A stretch of DNA of 64,000 nucleotides. Origin: Pseudomonas sp. DC1.2 (GTDB lineage Bacteria; Pseudomonadota; Gammaproteobacteria; Pseudomonadales; Pseudomonadaceae). Positions 9,325 through 18,822 of the stretch are shown here, in pieces (position 1 is the stretch's first letter; each line of letters opens with the position of its first letter). The DNA lies in contig NZ_CP133782.1 in NCBI RefSeq assembly GCF_034351645.1, forward strand, positions 3,477,001 to 3,541,000, written 5' to 3'. The notes under the pieces are model-generated. The model had not been told where the DNA came from and did no database searches. It was given only the letters and a program-made list of their open reading frames with translations. The position numbers and the translations under genes are program-made.

Positions 9325-10374
9325 ATGCCTGCCCAACTCAAGCGTCGCCTGTTCATTTTCCTGCTGATGGTCCTGCTGATCGCCGGGGGTTTTTTTGCCC
9401 ATTGGTTTTTCAAGGGGCGCTTTTATGAAAGCACCGACAATGCCTACGTCCAGGGCGAAATCACCCGCGTCTCCAGCCAATTGGGCGCACGCATCGATCA
9501 GGTAGTGGTCCAGGACAACCAGCACGTCGAAAAAGGTCAGTTGCTGGTCAAGCTTGAAAGCGACGATTTCCACCTCGCCGTCGACCGCGCCAACGCCGCC
9601 CTTGCCACTCGCGAAGCCGAGCGCTTGCAAGCCCAGAGCAAACTGACCCAGCAAGCCAGCCTGATCGCTGCCAGCGACGCGCAAGTCGCTTCCAGCCAAG
9701 CCAGTCTCGGCAGATCACAGATCGACCTGTCCCGCGCCGAAGCCCTGCGCAAACCCGGTTATGTCTCGGAGGAACGGGTGACCACCCTCTCCGCCGACAA
9801 CCATATCGCCCGCTCGCAGGTGAGCAAGGCCCAGGCTGATGCTCAGGGCCAGCGCCAGCAAGTCAACGCCTTGGGCGCCGAGATCAAACGCCTCGACGCC
9901 ATGATCGCCAACGCCAAAACCGACCTGGCCCAGGCCCAGTTGAACCTGACCCGCAGCGAAATACACGCGCCCATCACCGGCCTCATCGGCCAGCGTGCCG
10001 CCCGCAATGGTCAATACGTGCAGGCCGGCGCTTATCTATTGTCGATCGTCCCCGATCAAGACATCTGGATTCAGGCCAACTTCAAGGAAACCCAGATCGG
10101 CCACATGCAAACTGGGCAGAAAGCTCAATTGACCTTCGACGCCTACAGCGGTACGCCCATCGAGGCTCGGGTCGAGAGCCTGTTCGCCGCGTCCGGCGCT
10201 CAGTTCAGTCTCTTGCCACCGGACAATGCCACCGGTAATTTCACCAAAGTCGTGCAACGGATTCCGGTCAAACTGACCTTCGCGGCGGACAACCCACTGC
10301 AAGGCAAGATCCGTCCTGGCATGTCGGTCACCGTCACGGTGAACATCAAAGACGCCCCTGAAGATGGCCGGTGA
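9325..10374 (+). CDS. EmrA-like membrane fusion protein (HlyD family)
   Basis: A 349-aa periplasmic adaptor of a tripartite efflux pump. It has one N-terminal membrane anchor (about residues 8-28), a biotinyl-lipoyl half-motif near GRFYESTDNAYVQGEITRV, a long alpha-helical hairpin rich in Ala/Gln (about 85-205), the second lipoyl half (IHAPITGLIGQRAARNGQYV) and a beta-barrel. The following MFS gene starts 11 nt before this one stops, so they are translationally coupled. No outer-membrane partner gene is adjacent. The substrate is not deducible. Confidence 0.9.
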   Translation: MPAQLKRRLFIFLLMVLLIAGGFFAHWFFKGRFYESTDNAYVQGEITRVSSQLGARIDQVVVQDNQHVEKGQLLVKLESDDFHLAVDRANAALATREAERLQAQSKLTQQASLIAASDAQVASSQASLGRSQIDLSRAEALRKPGYVSEERVTTLSADNHIARSQVSKAQADAQGQRQQVNALGAEIKRLDAMIANAKTDLAQAQLNLTRSEIHAPITGLIGQRAARNGQYVQAGAYLLSIVPDQDIWIQANFKETQIGHMQTGQKAQLTFDAYSGTPIEARVESLFAASGAQFSLLPPDNATGNFTKVVQRIPVKLTFAADNPLQGKIRPGMSVTVTVNIKDAPEDGR

Positions 10375-11914
10375 TCAACTGATCCGCCCCGTCGGCGAAC
10401 CGAGCCGACGGGACTGGATCGCCGTCATGAGTGTGATGCTCGGGGCCTTCATGGCCGTGCTCGATATCCAGATCACTAACTCCTCGCTCAAAGACATTCA
10501 GGGCGCCTTATCGGCAACACTCGAAGAGGGCTCATGGATTTCCACCTCGTACCTGGTGGCGGAAATCATCATGATTCCACTGACCGCGTGGCTGGTGCAG
10601 TTGCTCTCGGCGCGTCGGCTGGCGGTGTGGGTATCGCTGGGGTTTCTTGCCGCCTCGCTGCTCTGCTCGATGGCTTGGAGCCTGGAAAGCATGATCGTCT
10701 TCCGCGCATTGCAGGGCTTCACCGGCGGAGCGCTGATCCCGCTGGCGTTCACCCTGACACTGATCAAACTCCCCGACCACCACCGCGCCAAAGGCATGGC
10801 CATGTTCGCCATGACCGCGACCTTCGCCCCCTCAATCGGCCCGACCATTGGTGGCTGGCTGACAGAAAACTGGGGCTGGCAGTACATTTTCTACATCAAT
10901 ATTCCGCCGGGCCTGATCATGATCGCCGGCCTCCTGTATGGCCTGGAGAAGAAGGAAGCGCATTGGGAACTGCTCAAGAGCACCGACTACATCGGGATTC
11001 TCACCCTCGGTGTCGGCCTGGGGTGTTTGCAGGTCTTTCTCGAAGAAGGTCATCGCAAGGACTGGCTGGAATCGAACCTGATCGTGACCTTGGGCAGCAT
11101 TGCGCTGGTGAGCCTGATCACCTTTGTCATCGTGCAGACATCCAAGCCTAACCCGCTGATCAACCTCGGCATCCTGCGCAATCGCAACTTCGGGTTATCG
11201 AGTATCTCCAGCCTGGGGATGGGCGTCGGGCTGTACGGCTCGATTTATCTGTTACCGCTGTACCTGGCGCAGGTCCAGAACTACAACGCCTTGCAGATCG
11301 GCGAAGTGATCATGTGGATGGGCGTACCGCAGCTTTTCCTGATTCCGCTGGTGCCCAAACTGATGAAGTACATTTCGCCAAAATGGCTGTGTGCGTTCGG
11401 GTTTGGACTGTTTGGGCTGGCGAGCTTTTCATCGGGCGTGCTGAACCCCGATTTTGCCGGGCCGCAGTTCAATCAAATACAGATTATCCGGGCGCTCGGC
11501 CAGCCGCTGATCATGGTCACCATATCGCTGATCGCCACGGCCTACATCTTGCCCCAGGACGCAGGATCGGCGTCGAGCCTGTTCAACATCTTACGCAACC
11601 TGGGCGGCGCAATCGGCATCGCCCTCCTCGCCACGTTGCTGGATGCGCGGACCAAGACCTACTTTGATTATTTGCGTGAATCCATCTCGCCGGGCAACCC
11701 GCAAGTGGCCGAGCGCATGGCGTCGATGGCGGACCGGTTTGGCAGCGACACGGCAGCGCTGGGCAAAATGAGTGAAATCGTGCACCAGCAAGCCTCGATC
11801 ATGGCCTACAACGATGCGTTCCACTTTGTCGGGATTGCACTGGGGATCAGCATGATTGCAGTGTTATTGACCAAGGCGTTGCCAGCCGGAGTAAAAACGG
11901 GGGACGCGCACTAG
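10364..11914 (+). CDS. EmrB-like drug:H+ antiporter (MFS, DHA2, 14 TM)
   Basis: A 516-aa inner-membrane major-facilitator transporter of the 14-helix DHA2 family, acting with the EmrA-like adaptor just upstream. Conserved DHA2 features are visible: LDIQITNSSLKDIQ in the first loop after TM1, the TM4-5 region and the motif-C-like GPTIGGWLTENWGWQYIFYIN. It probably exports hydrophobic toxic compounds. It converges on uvrB, with a short hairpin in the 74-nt gap. Confidence 0.9.
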   Translation: MAGDQLIRPVGEPSRRDWIAVMSVMLGAFMAVLDIQITNSSLKDIQGALSATLEEGSWISTSYLVAEIIMIPLTAWLVQLLSARRLAVWVSLGFLAASLLCSMAWSLESMIVFRALQGFTGGALIPLAFTLTLIKLPDHHRAKGMAMFAMTATFAPSIGPTIGGWLTENWGWQYIFYINIPPGLIMIAGLLYGLEKKEAHWELLKSTDYIGILTLGVGLGCLQVFLEEGHRKDWLESNLIVTLGSIALVSLITFVIVQTSKPNPLINLGILRNRNFGLSSISSLGMGVGLYGSIYLLPLYLAQVQNYNALQIGEVIMWMGVPQLFLIPLVPKLMKYISPKWLCAFGFGLFGLASFSSGVLNPDFAGPQFNQIQIIRALGQPLIMVTISLIATAYILPQDAGSASSLFNILRNLGGAIGIALLATLLDARTKTYFDYLRESISPGNPQVAERMASMADRFGSDTAALGKMSEIVHQQASIMAYNDAFHFVGIALGISMIAVLLTKALPAGVKTGDAH

Positions 11915-11944
11915 CCGAGAGCTGCACGGCCTCGGCGACCGTCA

Positions 11945-11962
11945 TCGCGAGCACGCTCGCGA
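11945..11962. terminator. Hairpin between convergent emrB-like gene and uvrB
   Basis: Perfect 7-bp stem TCGCGAG / CTCGCGA with a 4-nt loop. No T tract follows on either strand. It also resembles the core of Pseudomonas REP sequences, so it may be a REP remnant that serves as a bidirectional stop. Confidence 0.45.
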
Positions 11963-11988
11963 AGAGGCCATGACCGACGCGGTCGATA

Positions 11989-14004
11989 TCAAACCGCGAT
12001 CAAACGGTCGCGCAACTTGCCGATCTCGTCGCGCATCTGCGCCGCTGCTTCAAACTCAAGATCACGCGCCAACGCGTACATTTTCTCTTCCAGCGCCTTG
12101 ATACGCTTGGCGATCTCGCCCGGCGAACGCAGCTCCGCTTCGTACTTGGCGTTTTCTTCGGCAGCCTTGGCCATGCCTTTGCGCTTCTTGCTGCGCGAGC
12201 CAGGAACGGTGGCGCCTTCCATAATGTCTGCCACGTCCTTGAACACACCCTTGGGCGTAATGCCGTGTTCCAGGTTATGGGCAATTTGTTTGTCGCGACG
12301 ACGCTCGGTCTCACCGATCGCGCGCTCCATGGAACCGGTTATCCGGTCCGCATACAAGATCGCCCGTCCATTGAGGTTACGGGCCGCACGGCCGATGGTC
12401 TGGATCAACGAGCGTTCGGAACGCAGGAAGCCTTCCTTGTCCGCATCGAGAATCGCGACCAGCGACACTTCCGGCATGTCCAAGCCTTCGCGCAGCAGGT
12501 TGATCCCCACCAGCACGTCAAACGTCCCGAGACGCAAGTCACGGATAATTTCCACGCGCTCCACGGTATCGATGTCCGAGTGCAGGTAACGCACCCGCAC
12601 GCCATGGTCAGCCAGGTAATCGGTCAGGTCTTCGGACATGCGCTTGGTCAACGTAGTGACCAGCACCCGCTCCTCCAGGGCCACACGCTTGCCAATTTCC
12701 GAGAGCAGGTCGTCGACCTGCGTCAGCGCCGGACGTATTTCGATTTGCGGGTCCACCAGACCGGTCGGACGCACCAGCTGCTCGATCACACGACCCGCGT
12801 GTTCCGCCTCGTAGTTACCCGGCGTGGCCGAGACAAAAATTGTCTGCGGGCTGATGTGTTCGAACTCGTCGAAACGCATCGGCCGGTTATCCAGCGCCGA
12901 CGGTAGCCGGAAGCCGTACTCCACCAGCGTTTCCTTGCGAGAGCGGTCGCCCTTATACATCGCGCCGACCTGCGGCACGCTGACGTGGGACTCGTCGATC
13001 ACCAGCAAGGCGTCGGCCGGCAGGTAATCAAACAAGGTGGGCGGCGCCTGACCGGAATCACGGCCCGACAGGTAGCGCGAATAGTTTTCGATGCCGTTGC
13101 AGTAACCCAACTCGAGAATCATCTCCAGGTCGAAACGCGTGCGCTGCTCAAGCCGCTGAGCCTCCACCAATTTGTTGTGCGTGCGCAGGTAGTCCAGGCG
13201 TTCCTGCAACTCGACCTTGATCCCTTCGATGGCGCCCAGCAGGGTTTCTCGGGGGGTGACGTAGTGGCTTTTGGGGTAGAACGTGAAACGCGGTAACTGA
13301 CGGGTGACTTCGCCGGTCAACGGATCGAAGGCAGAGATTTTCTCGACTTCGTCATCGAAGAGCTCGATACGGATCGCTTCGAAATCGGATTCCGCAGGGT
13401 GAATATCAATCACATCGCCACGCACACGGAAGGTCGCACGGGCAAAATCCATGTCATTACGGGTGTACTGCAGGTCCGCAAGACGGCGCAGCAACGCACG
13501 CTGATCAAGCTTATCGCCGCGATCCACATGCAGCACCATCTTCAAATAGGTTTCCGGACTGCCCAAACCATAAATGCACGACACCGTGGTGACGATGATC
13601 GCGTCCCTGCGCTCCAGCAGGGCTTTGGTCGCCGACAAGCGCATCTGCTCAATGTGGTCGTTGATCGACGCATCCTTCTCGATGAAAGTGTCCGAGGATG
13701 GCACGTAAGCTTCAGGCTGGTAGTAGTCGTAGTAGGAAACGAAGTATTCCACGGCATTGTTTGGAAAGAACGCCTTGAATTCACCGTACAACTGCGCGGC
13801 CAGGGTCTTGTTCGGCGCCAGCACCAGCGTCGGGCGCTGTACCTGAGCAATCACGTTGGCGATGCTGAAGGTCTTGCCCGAGCCGGTTACACCGAGCAAC
13901 GTCTGGTGTGCCAGCCCGGCTTCAATGCCCTCAACCATCAGGCGGATGGCTTCCGGCTGATCGCCAGCGGGCTCGAAGCGGGTGACTAGCTGGAATTCGG
14001 ACAT
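11989..14004 (-). CDS. uvrB: Excinuclease ABC subunit UvrB
   Basis: A 671-aa DNA-damage-verifying helicase of nucleotide excision repair, acting with UvrA and UvrC. Walker A is GVTGSGKTF near residue 40. The beta-hairpin region ([15 protein letters not shown]), the DESH box, helicase motif VI (QTIGRAARN) and the C-terminal UVR domain ([19 protein letters not shown]) that contacts UvrC are all present. Full length. No clear LexA palindrome was seen upstream. Confidence 0.97.
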   Translation of the reverse strand: MSEFQLVTRFEPAGDQPEAIRLMVEGIEAGLAHQTLLGVTGSGKTFSIANVIAQVQRPTLVLAPNKTLAAQLYGEFKAFFPNNAVEYFVSYYDYYQPEAYVPSSDTFIEKDASINDHIEQMRLSATKALLERRDAIIVTTVSCIYGLGSPETYLKMVLHVDRGDKLDQRALLRRLADLQYTRNDMDFARATFRVRGDVIDIHPAESDFEAIRIELFDDEVEKISAFDPLTGEVTRQLPRFTFYPKSHYVTPRETLLGAIEGIKVELQERLDYLRTHNKLVEAQRLEQRTRFDLEMILELGYCNGIENYSRYLSGRDSGQAPPTLFDYLPADALLVIDESHVSVPQVGAMYKGDRSRKETLVEYGFRLPSALDNRPMRFDEFEHISPQTIFVSATPGNYEAEHAGRVIEQLVRPTGLVDPQIEIRPALTQVDDLLSEIGKRVALEERVLVTTLTKRMSEDLTDYLADHGVRVRYLHSDIDTVERVEIIRDLRLGTFDVLVGINLLREGLDMPEVSLVAILDADKEGFLRSERSLIQTIGRAARNLNGRAILYADRITGSMERAIGETERRRDKQIAHNLEHGITPKGVFKDVADIMEGATVPGSRSKKRKGMAKAAEENAKYEAELRSPGEIAKRIKALEEKMYALARDLEFEAAAQMRDEIGKLRDRLIAV

Positions 14005-14343
14005 GCATTACCTCTGGGTTCGCGCCTTGCCCAGCAACATCGGACAGCAACGAAAAAGACCACAAACGACTGACGTCGCCCGAGGAAAAAACTGGATTGC
14101 TCTCAATGTGGAGCCGATTGCCCTCTCTTTCAAGGCAAACGTCCTACATCCCTCAAAGTCTTTGACGGCGCCATTCGGCTAACGGTCGAAAAATAATCGG
14201 AAAAACTTAAGCTAAAAGCCGAATCGGCTGTCGCCATCGATCAACGATGGCCTCTATACTTGCTCCCCGTTTGTGCACCGCTCTAGTGCATTCGGCTGGA
14301 GCGCGACACGTCCCTCCACACTCCATTCAGAGCCGCCGCAAAA
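14005..14343. other. Divergent intergenic region uvrB / aminotransferase
   Basis: These 339 bases hold no credible gene. Near the aminotransferase there is a -10-like TATACT (about 14256-14261) and a small CATCGA-TCAA-CGATG inverted repeat upstream of it. Nothing else is recognisable. Confidence 0.5.
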
Positions 14344-15540
14344 ATGAGCCTGTTCTCCGCTGTCGAAATGGCACCACGCGATCCAATCCTGGGCCTCAAC
14401 GAAGCATTTAACGCCGATACCCGAACCGATAAGGTCAACCTGGGAGTCGGCGTTTACTGCAACGAGGAGGGGCGAATTCCACTCCTGCGCGCCGTTGTCG
14501 AAGCCGAGACGATTCGCGTCGCTCAACACGCTTCCCGTGGCTACCTGCCAATCGACGGCATTGTGGCCTACGACCAGGCGGTGCAAAAACTGCTGTTTGG
14601 CAATGATTCGCCACTGATCGCTGCTGGCCGCGTCATCACCACCCAAGCCGTGGGCGGCACTGGCGCATTGAAAATCGGGGCTGACTTCCTCAAACAACTG
14701 CTGCCGAACGCCGTTGTCGCCATCAGCGATCCAAGCTGGGAAAACCACCGCGCGCTGTTTGAAACCGCGGGCTTCCCGGTGCAGAACTATCGCTACTACG
14801 ACGCCGCAACCCACGACGTTAACCGTACCGGCCTGCTGGAAGACCTGAACGCCCTGCCGTCCGGCTCTATCGTTGTCTTGCACGCGTGCTGCCACAACCC
14901 GACGGGCGTAGACCTGAGCCCGGCAGACTGGAACAACGTGCTGGACGTAGTAAAAGCCAAAGGTCACGTGCCGTTCCTCGATATGGCGTACCAGGGCTTT
15001 GGCGATGGCATCGACGAAGACGCCGCGGCAGTGCGACTGTTCGCAGAGTCGGGCCTGACGTTCTTCGTCTCCAGCTCGTTCTCGAAATCTTTTTCGCTGT
15101 ACGGCGAGCGCGTTGGCGCCCTGTCGATCGTGACCGAATCGAAAGAAGAAAGCGCGCGCGTACTTTCGCAAGTCAAACGCGTGATCCGCACCAACTACTC
15201 CAACCCACCGACCCACGGCGCTACCCTCGTCGCCGCCGTGCTCAACAACCCGCAGCTTCGCGCCCAGTGGGAAGAAGAGCTGGCCGAAATGCGCCTGCGG
15301 ATTCGCGGCATGCGGACTCAGATGGTCGACTTGCTGGCGAAAAACGCCCCGCAGCGCGATTTCAGCTTCGTCGGTCGTCAACGCGGCATGTTCTCCTACT
15401 CCGGCCTGACGGTTGAACAAGTCACCCGCCTGCGCAGCGAGTTCGGTATCTACGCCCTGGACACCGGCCGTATCTGCGTCGCCGCGCTGAACCAGCGCAA
15501 CATCGGCGCCGTGACCCAAGCCATCGTCGCGGTAATCTGA
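14344..15540 (+). CDS. tyrB: Aromatic amino-acid aminotransferase
   Basis: A 398-aa PLP enzyme of aminotransferase class Ia that transaminates phenylalanine, tyrosine or aspartate with 2-oxoglutarate. SSSFSKSFSLYGERVG contains the PLP-binding lysine; the HACCHNPTGVD segment and C-terminal GRICVAALN with the substrate arginine are typical. It is closer to TyrB/PhhC-type enzymes than to AspC by motif, but the split cannot be settled by eye. A strong terminator follows. Confidence 0.85.
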   Translation: MSLFSAVEMAPRDPILGLNEAFNADTRTDKVNLGVGVYCNEEGRIPLLRAVVEAETIRVAQHASRGYLPIDGIVAYDQAVQKLLFGNDSPLIAAGRVITTQAVGGTGALKIGADFLKQLLPNAVVAISDPSWENHRALFETAGFPVQNYRYYDAATHDVNRTGLLEDLNALPSGSIVVLHACCHNPTGVDLSPADWNNVLDVVKAKGHVPFLDMAYQGFGDGIDEDAAAVRLFAESGLTFFVSSSFSKSFSLYGERVGALSIVTESKEESARVLSQVKRVIRTNYSNPPTHGATLVAAVLNNPQLRAQWEEELAEMRLRIRGMRTQMVDLLAKNAPQRDFSFVGRQRGMFSYSGLTVEQVTRLRSEFGIYALDTGRICVAALNQRNIGAVTQAIVAVI

Positions 15541-15560
15541 GTCGTTGCGTGAAACGAAAA

Positions 15561-15590
15561 ACGGGAAGCCTCATGGCTTCCCGTTTTTTT
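15561..15590 (+). terminator. Terminator of the aromatic aminotransferase
   Basis: Perfect 10-bp stem ACGGGAAGCC / GGCTTCCCGT with a TCAT loop, followed by seven T. Classic intrinsic terminator 20 nt after the stop. Confidence 0.92.
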
Positions 15591-15689
15591 GTCTCAGATA
15601 ATTTCAGCAATGAGACCAACAGCTCTAGACTCCACACAGATCAAAAATGGGAGTGAGCATGCTCGTTCCCGATACTTCAGAGAACCCAC

Positions 15690-15890
15690 ATGAAAAATGA
15701 TGACCTACGCGCTGACCGGGACGAACTGGACGACTTCGTCCCCCGCCCCACGGCCAAACGCGGCAATAATCTGGTGCTGCAAGTGGCGGCAGGCGTGTTT
15801 CTCGGTGGCCTGGCCTTGTGGCTAGTGCAACTGGCTGCGACATCGCTGTATGCCAAGCTGATGCTTGGCACCTTTACCTTCGGCGGTTAA
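15690..15890 (+). CDS. Small single-pass membrane protein, function unknown
   Basis: 66 aa: a charged N-terminal 25 residues (DDLRADRDELDDF) and one membrane helix (about 28-52, with VAAGVFLGGLALWLVQLAA). I do not recognise a family with a known role; similar short proteins are common in Pseudomonas. Its last 4 nt overlap the convergent small gene at 15887. Confidence 0.6.
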   Translation: MKNDDLRADRDELDDFVPRPTAKRGNNLVLQVAAGVFLGGLALWLVQLAATSLYAKLMLGTFTFGG

Positions 15891-16117
15891 GCCAGTTCGG
15901 TTGCGCGCTGGCTGGCAGCGTCGTCATAAGCCACGTAAAGCGCCTCTGCAACCTGGCTTTTGATCGCTTTAGCGCTTTCCAGGCCCAAGACAAAACCTTC
16001 AGCTTTGCCGCCGGCGCGATTCAGATCGTCTGCGGTGCTGGCCTGGGTGATGGCGTCGAACAATTTCTCGGCGTGGGGGCCGACGCCCTTGGGCAGGCTG
16101 ATCTGAGCGATGCTCAT
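15887..16117 (-). CDS. Small hypothetical protein (76 aa)
   Basis: A 76-aa soluble, largely helical protein beginning MSIAQISLPKGVGPHAEKLF, rich in Ala. The start has AGGTG about 7 nt upstream (on the minus strand AGGTGTTCCTATG). No function is recognised. It is a core gene just outside the tRNA-Asn island. Confidence 0.6.
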   Translation of the reverse strand: MSIAQISLPKGVGPHAEKLFDAITQASTADDLNRAGGKAEGFVLGLESAKAIKSQVAEALYVAYDDAASQRATELA

Positions 16118-16313
16118 AGGAACACCTCATTGCGTTGAGGCAGGGTGAGGACTGCTGGGTGATTCATGGCGCTTACCTTTTCGGCGAATGGCCGGTAGCG
16201 CGTGACACCACTTCCGGGCGGCCATGGTAGACCTCCAAGGCGATTCTGGTAACCGCCAATGCCCGGTAAAGCGCCAACTTTCCTCATGAATACATCAAGT
16301 TGCCAACAGATGC

Positions 16314-16341
16314 TTGACTTCTCTTTTTGAATCAGTAACAT
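16314..16341 (+). promoter_or_regulatory. Promoter of tRNA-Asn
   Basis: TTGACT and TAACAT separated by 16 nt, ending 9 nt before the tRNA. Consistent with a sigma-70 stable-RNA promoter. Confidence 0.65.
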
Positions 16342-16350
16342 ACACGCCAT

Positions 16351-16426
<76 letters not shown>

Positions 16427-16470
16427 TACAAGGTTCCAGAGAAGGCTTCAAAAGTCTCTGAAACCCCCGA

Positions 16471-16496
16471 AAAACCCGCCTTCTGGCGGGTTTTTT
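16471..16496 (+). terminator. Terminator after tRNA-Asn / attL
   Basis: AAAACCCGCC-TTCT-GGCGGGTTTTTT, an 8- to 10-bp stem plus T run. It lies inside the island and would now terminate tRNA-Asn transcription and insulate the integrase gene. Confidence 0.85.
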
Positions 16497-16588
16497 CGTT
16501 TTGGCGTTCCGTCGGATTCCGGTAGGTACCAGCCGTTTTAAGGGTAGAGTTTGGGATAAAGGTCAGTTCGATAAAAGGGAGTACCCTT

Positions 16589-17911
16589 ATGTCGCGCACC
16601 ACTGCTCCACTCTCCGATTCCGCTTGCCGTTCGGCCAAGCCCACAGACCGCGCCTACAAGCTTTTCGACGGCGATGGCCTTTACCTTCTAGTCCAACCCA
16701 ATGGCCGTAAAGGCTGGCGGCTCCGTTACGTCAAACCTGACGGACGGGAAGGATTGACCTCATTCGGCAACTACCCCGTCATTGGCCTCGCCGATGCGCG
16801 CCGCAAGCGCCTGGAGGTCAAGCGAATGCTGGCGGATGGCATTGATCCCATAGGAGCCAAGAACCAAGCCAAGGCGGAAGCTGTGATCAAAGGCCGCACC
16901 TTTGAAAACGTCGCGCTGGACTGGCACGCGGAAATGTCAGCCAAGTGGGCACCAGACTATTCCAAGACAGTGATGAGTCGCCTCAAAACCCACCTCTTCC
17001 CGCTGATCGGCGCCCGCGCCATTGTCGACCTGGACACCCACGACCTTATGCGGCCCCTGGAAGCGATCAAGAAGCGCGGAACGATAGACGTTGCTTTAAG
17101 GGTACAAAACTACCTGCAGAGCATCATGCGCGAGGCAAAGCGCCTCCGGCTTATCACCGTAAATCCTGCTTACGACCTCGTAGGCTCGATCAAAGCCTCG
17201 CGAGTCATCCACCGCCCCGCTTTATCCTTATCGCGCTTGCCTGAATTGCAGGAACGGATCGACACCTATAAAGGCCGCGCACTTACCCGGCTGACGGTCT
17301 TGCTCTCGCTGCACGTGTTTGTACGCTCCAGCGAACTGCGCTTCGCCCGCTGGAGCGAATTCGACCTCAAGCGCGGCACCTGGGAGATACCGGACACTCG
17401 GCCAGCATTGGACGGCGTACCCTTTTCCACAAGGGGTACGAAGATGGCAGGCGATATCCATCTTGTCCCCTTATCGCCGCAAGCGGTCGCACTGCTCGAG
17501 CAGATCCACACTCTCACAGGCAAATTTGACTTGGTATTCGCAGGCGATACCAAATCCTGGAAGCCCATGTCCGAAAACACTGTGAACAGCGCGCTTCGGA
17601 AGATGGGGTACGACACCAAAACCGAGATCTGCGGCCATGGCTTTCGTTCGATGGCCTGCAGCGCACTGATCGAGTCGGGCTTGTGGACGGACACAGCCAT
17701 CGAGCGGCAGATGAGCCACAAGGAACGCAACAACGTCCGCGCCGCTTACATCCACAAGGCTGAGTTCATCGAGGAGCGCAGGCTGATCATGAACTGGTGG
17801 AGTCGCTACCTTGAGGGTAATCAGCAGAAGCATGTCAGCCCACGCGAATTCGCCAATCAGACGGGTGCGAACGTCTCTCGACTAAAAGCAAAACGTGGCG
17901 CAACTGAGTAA
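16589..17911 (+). CDS. P4-type tyrosine integrase of the island
   Basis: A 440-aa site-specific tyrosine recombinase. The N-terminal Arm-DNA-binding domain (DUF4102 type, DGDGLYLLVQPNGRKGWRLR, about residues 25-110), a SAM-like core-binding domain (about 110-215) and the catalytic domain are all present. Catalytic residues are readable: Arg in VRSSELRFARW, HGFRSMA box, His in MSHKERN and Tyr in AAYIHKAEF. The start at 16589 is preceded by GGGAG. It should excise and insert the element by recombining the 23-bp tRNA-Asn repeats. Looks intact. Confidence 0.93.
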   Translation: MSRTTAPLSDSACRSAKPTDRAYKLFDGDGLYLLVQPNGRKGWRLRYVKPDGREGLTSFGNYPVIGLADARRKRLEVKRMLADGIDPIGAKNQAKAEAVIKGRTFENVALDWHAEMSAKWAPDYSKTVMSRLKTHLFPLIGARAIVDLDTHDLMRPLEAIKKRGTIDVALRVQNYLQSIMREAKRLRLITVNPAYDLVGSIKASRVIHRPALSLSRLPELQERIDTYKGRALTRLTVLLSLHVFVRSSELRFARWSEFDLKRGTWEIPDTRPALDGVPFSTRGTKMAGDIHLVPLSPQAVALLEQIHTLTGKFDLVFAGDTKSWKPMSENTVNSALRKMGYDTKTEICGHGFRSMACSALIESGLWTDTAIERQMSHKERNNVRAAYIHKAEFIEERRLIMNWWSRYLEGNQQKHVSPREFANQTGANVSRLKAKRGATE

Positions 17912-17952
17912 GCGCTCAGTTCTTTTATCTCAGTGATCCGCTTGTCCACGCG

Positions 17953-17997
17953 GGTCCATCCAAACAGGGCTGCAAAGCCGCCCTGTTTGGATGGACC
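17953..17997. repeat. Perfect 18-bp inverted repeat after the integrase
   Basis: Arms GGTCCATCCAAACAGGGC (17953-17970) and its exact complement (17980-17997) around a 9-nt loop. No T run follows, so it is not a standard terminator. It may be a transcription barrier or a recombinase-related structure. Confidence 0.75.
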
Positions 17998-18358
17998 TCA
18001 CTTAAAAAATCTAAAGCCCACGCAATTGTCTGTGGAAAACCACTGATTTCCATTAGTGGATAATTTCATCCAAAGCCGCAGAACTCCCGAAAATTCGAGC
18101 CTTGACCCGAATTCTCCACAGGCGTAGAAAAGGTCGGGCAAAGCGCTGTCGTTGACAGCAACCCAGGTAGCCAGAACCTTTAAGGCTACGCCACACCGTG
18201 GCGGTTCTCCCAAAGTGCGATTAGCGTCCGGCGGCTCGCACGGTCACAGCGATGTGATGGATGCCTACTTCTAGCAGAGTGCCCACTGCGGCAATCCACA
18301 CCCCTTCCTAGCTGTTCTGCAGCAACCTATCCGCCTGGCCATTTCCTTGCGCCAACCT

Positions 18359-18393
18359 GCGCCCGTCTCTTTCTTCTGGAAAGAGACGGGCGC
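18359..18393. repeat. Perfect 15-bp inverted repeat in non-coding DNA
   Basis: Arms GCGCCCGTCTCTTTC (18359-18373) and GAAAGAGACGGGCGC (18379-18393) with a 5-nt loop. It is not followed by T on either strand. Function unknown. Confidence 0.75.
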
Positions 18394-18822
18394 TCCTACC
18401 ACTGCTGCAGCCCAACTCGTAGAAGGCTTTACGACATTCCCCCTCGTGACAATCGGCGTGACAAACACCGAAGTCACCAGCAACAGCGATGCAGATGATG
18501 GTGCCGCAGTCCAAGGAATGGACTGCACCTGACTGACAGTCAGGCATGCCCCGGTCATCGCATCACTGCCTTCACCCGACTCAGGATCTCGCGGCGCCGA
18601 TCTCGTCAGCCAGTGCAGCCTCCACCCGCCCACTTCTTCGGAAGTGTTCAGGAGGCCAGATCATGAGATGCCCAAGCTCCCGGTCGTAAGGAGTCGTCAG
18701 TCCCGCGTTAGTGGACAACCCTCACAGGTCGCAGGGGCCTTGATCCCTGATAACACTCAACATCCATGGCGGCATGACGTGGGGAAGGTTTTAAAAGTTT
18801 TGGCTCCGAGAGGAGTTTGATC

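Larger units (their letters stand above)
17912..18822. other. Long gene-free stretch between the two integrase genes
   Basis: About 910 bases with no ORF I would defend; a 71-codon minus-strand frame (17998-18213) has no recognisable features or convincing start. It holds two long perfect inverted repeats (17953-17997 and 18359-18393). The last 150 bases, leading to AGGAG before the integrase pseudogene, resemble the leader region of integrase genes on larger Pseudomonas islands, from memory. Confidence 0.5.

Noticed and set aside
12265..13989. Long ORFs opposite uvrB
   Set aside because: GC-rich antisense shadows of a well-supported gene; no independent start signals.
17998..18213. 71-codon minus-strand ORF after the integrase
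   Set aside because: No ribosome-binding site, no recognisable motif and it lies in a region of structured non-coding sequence.
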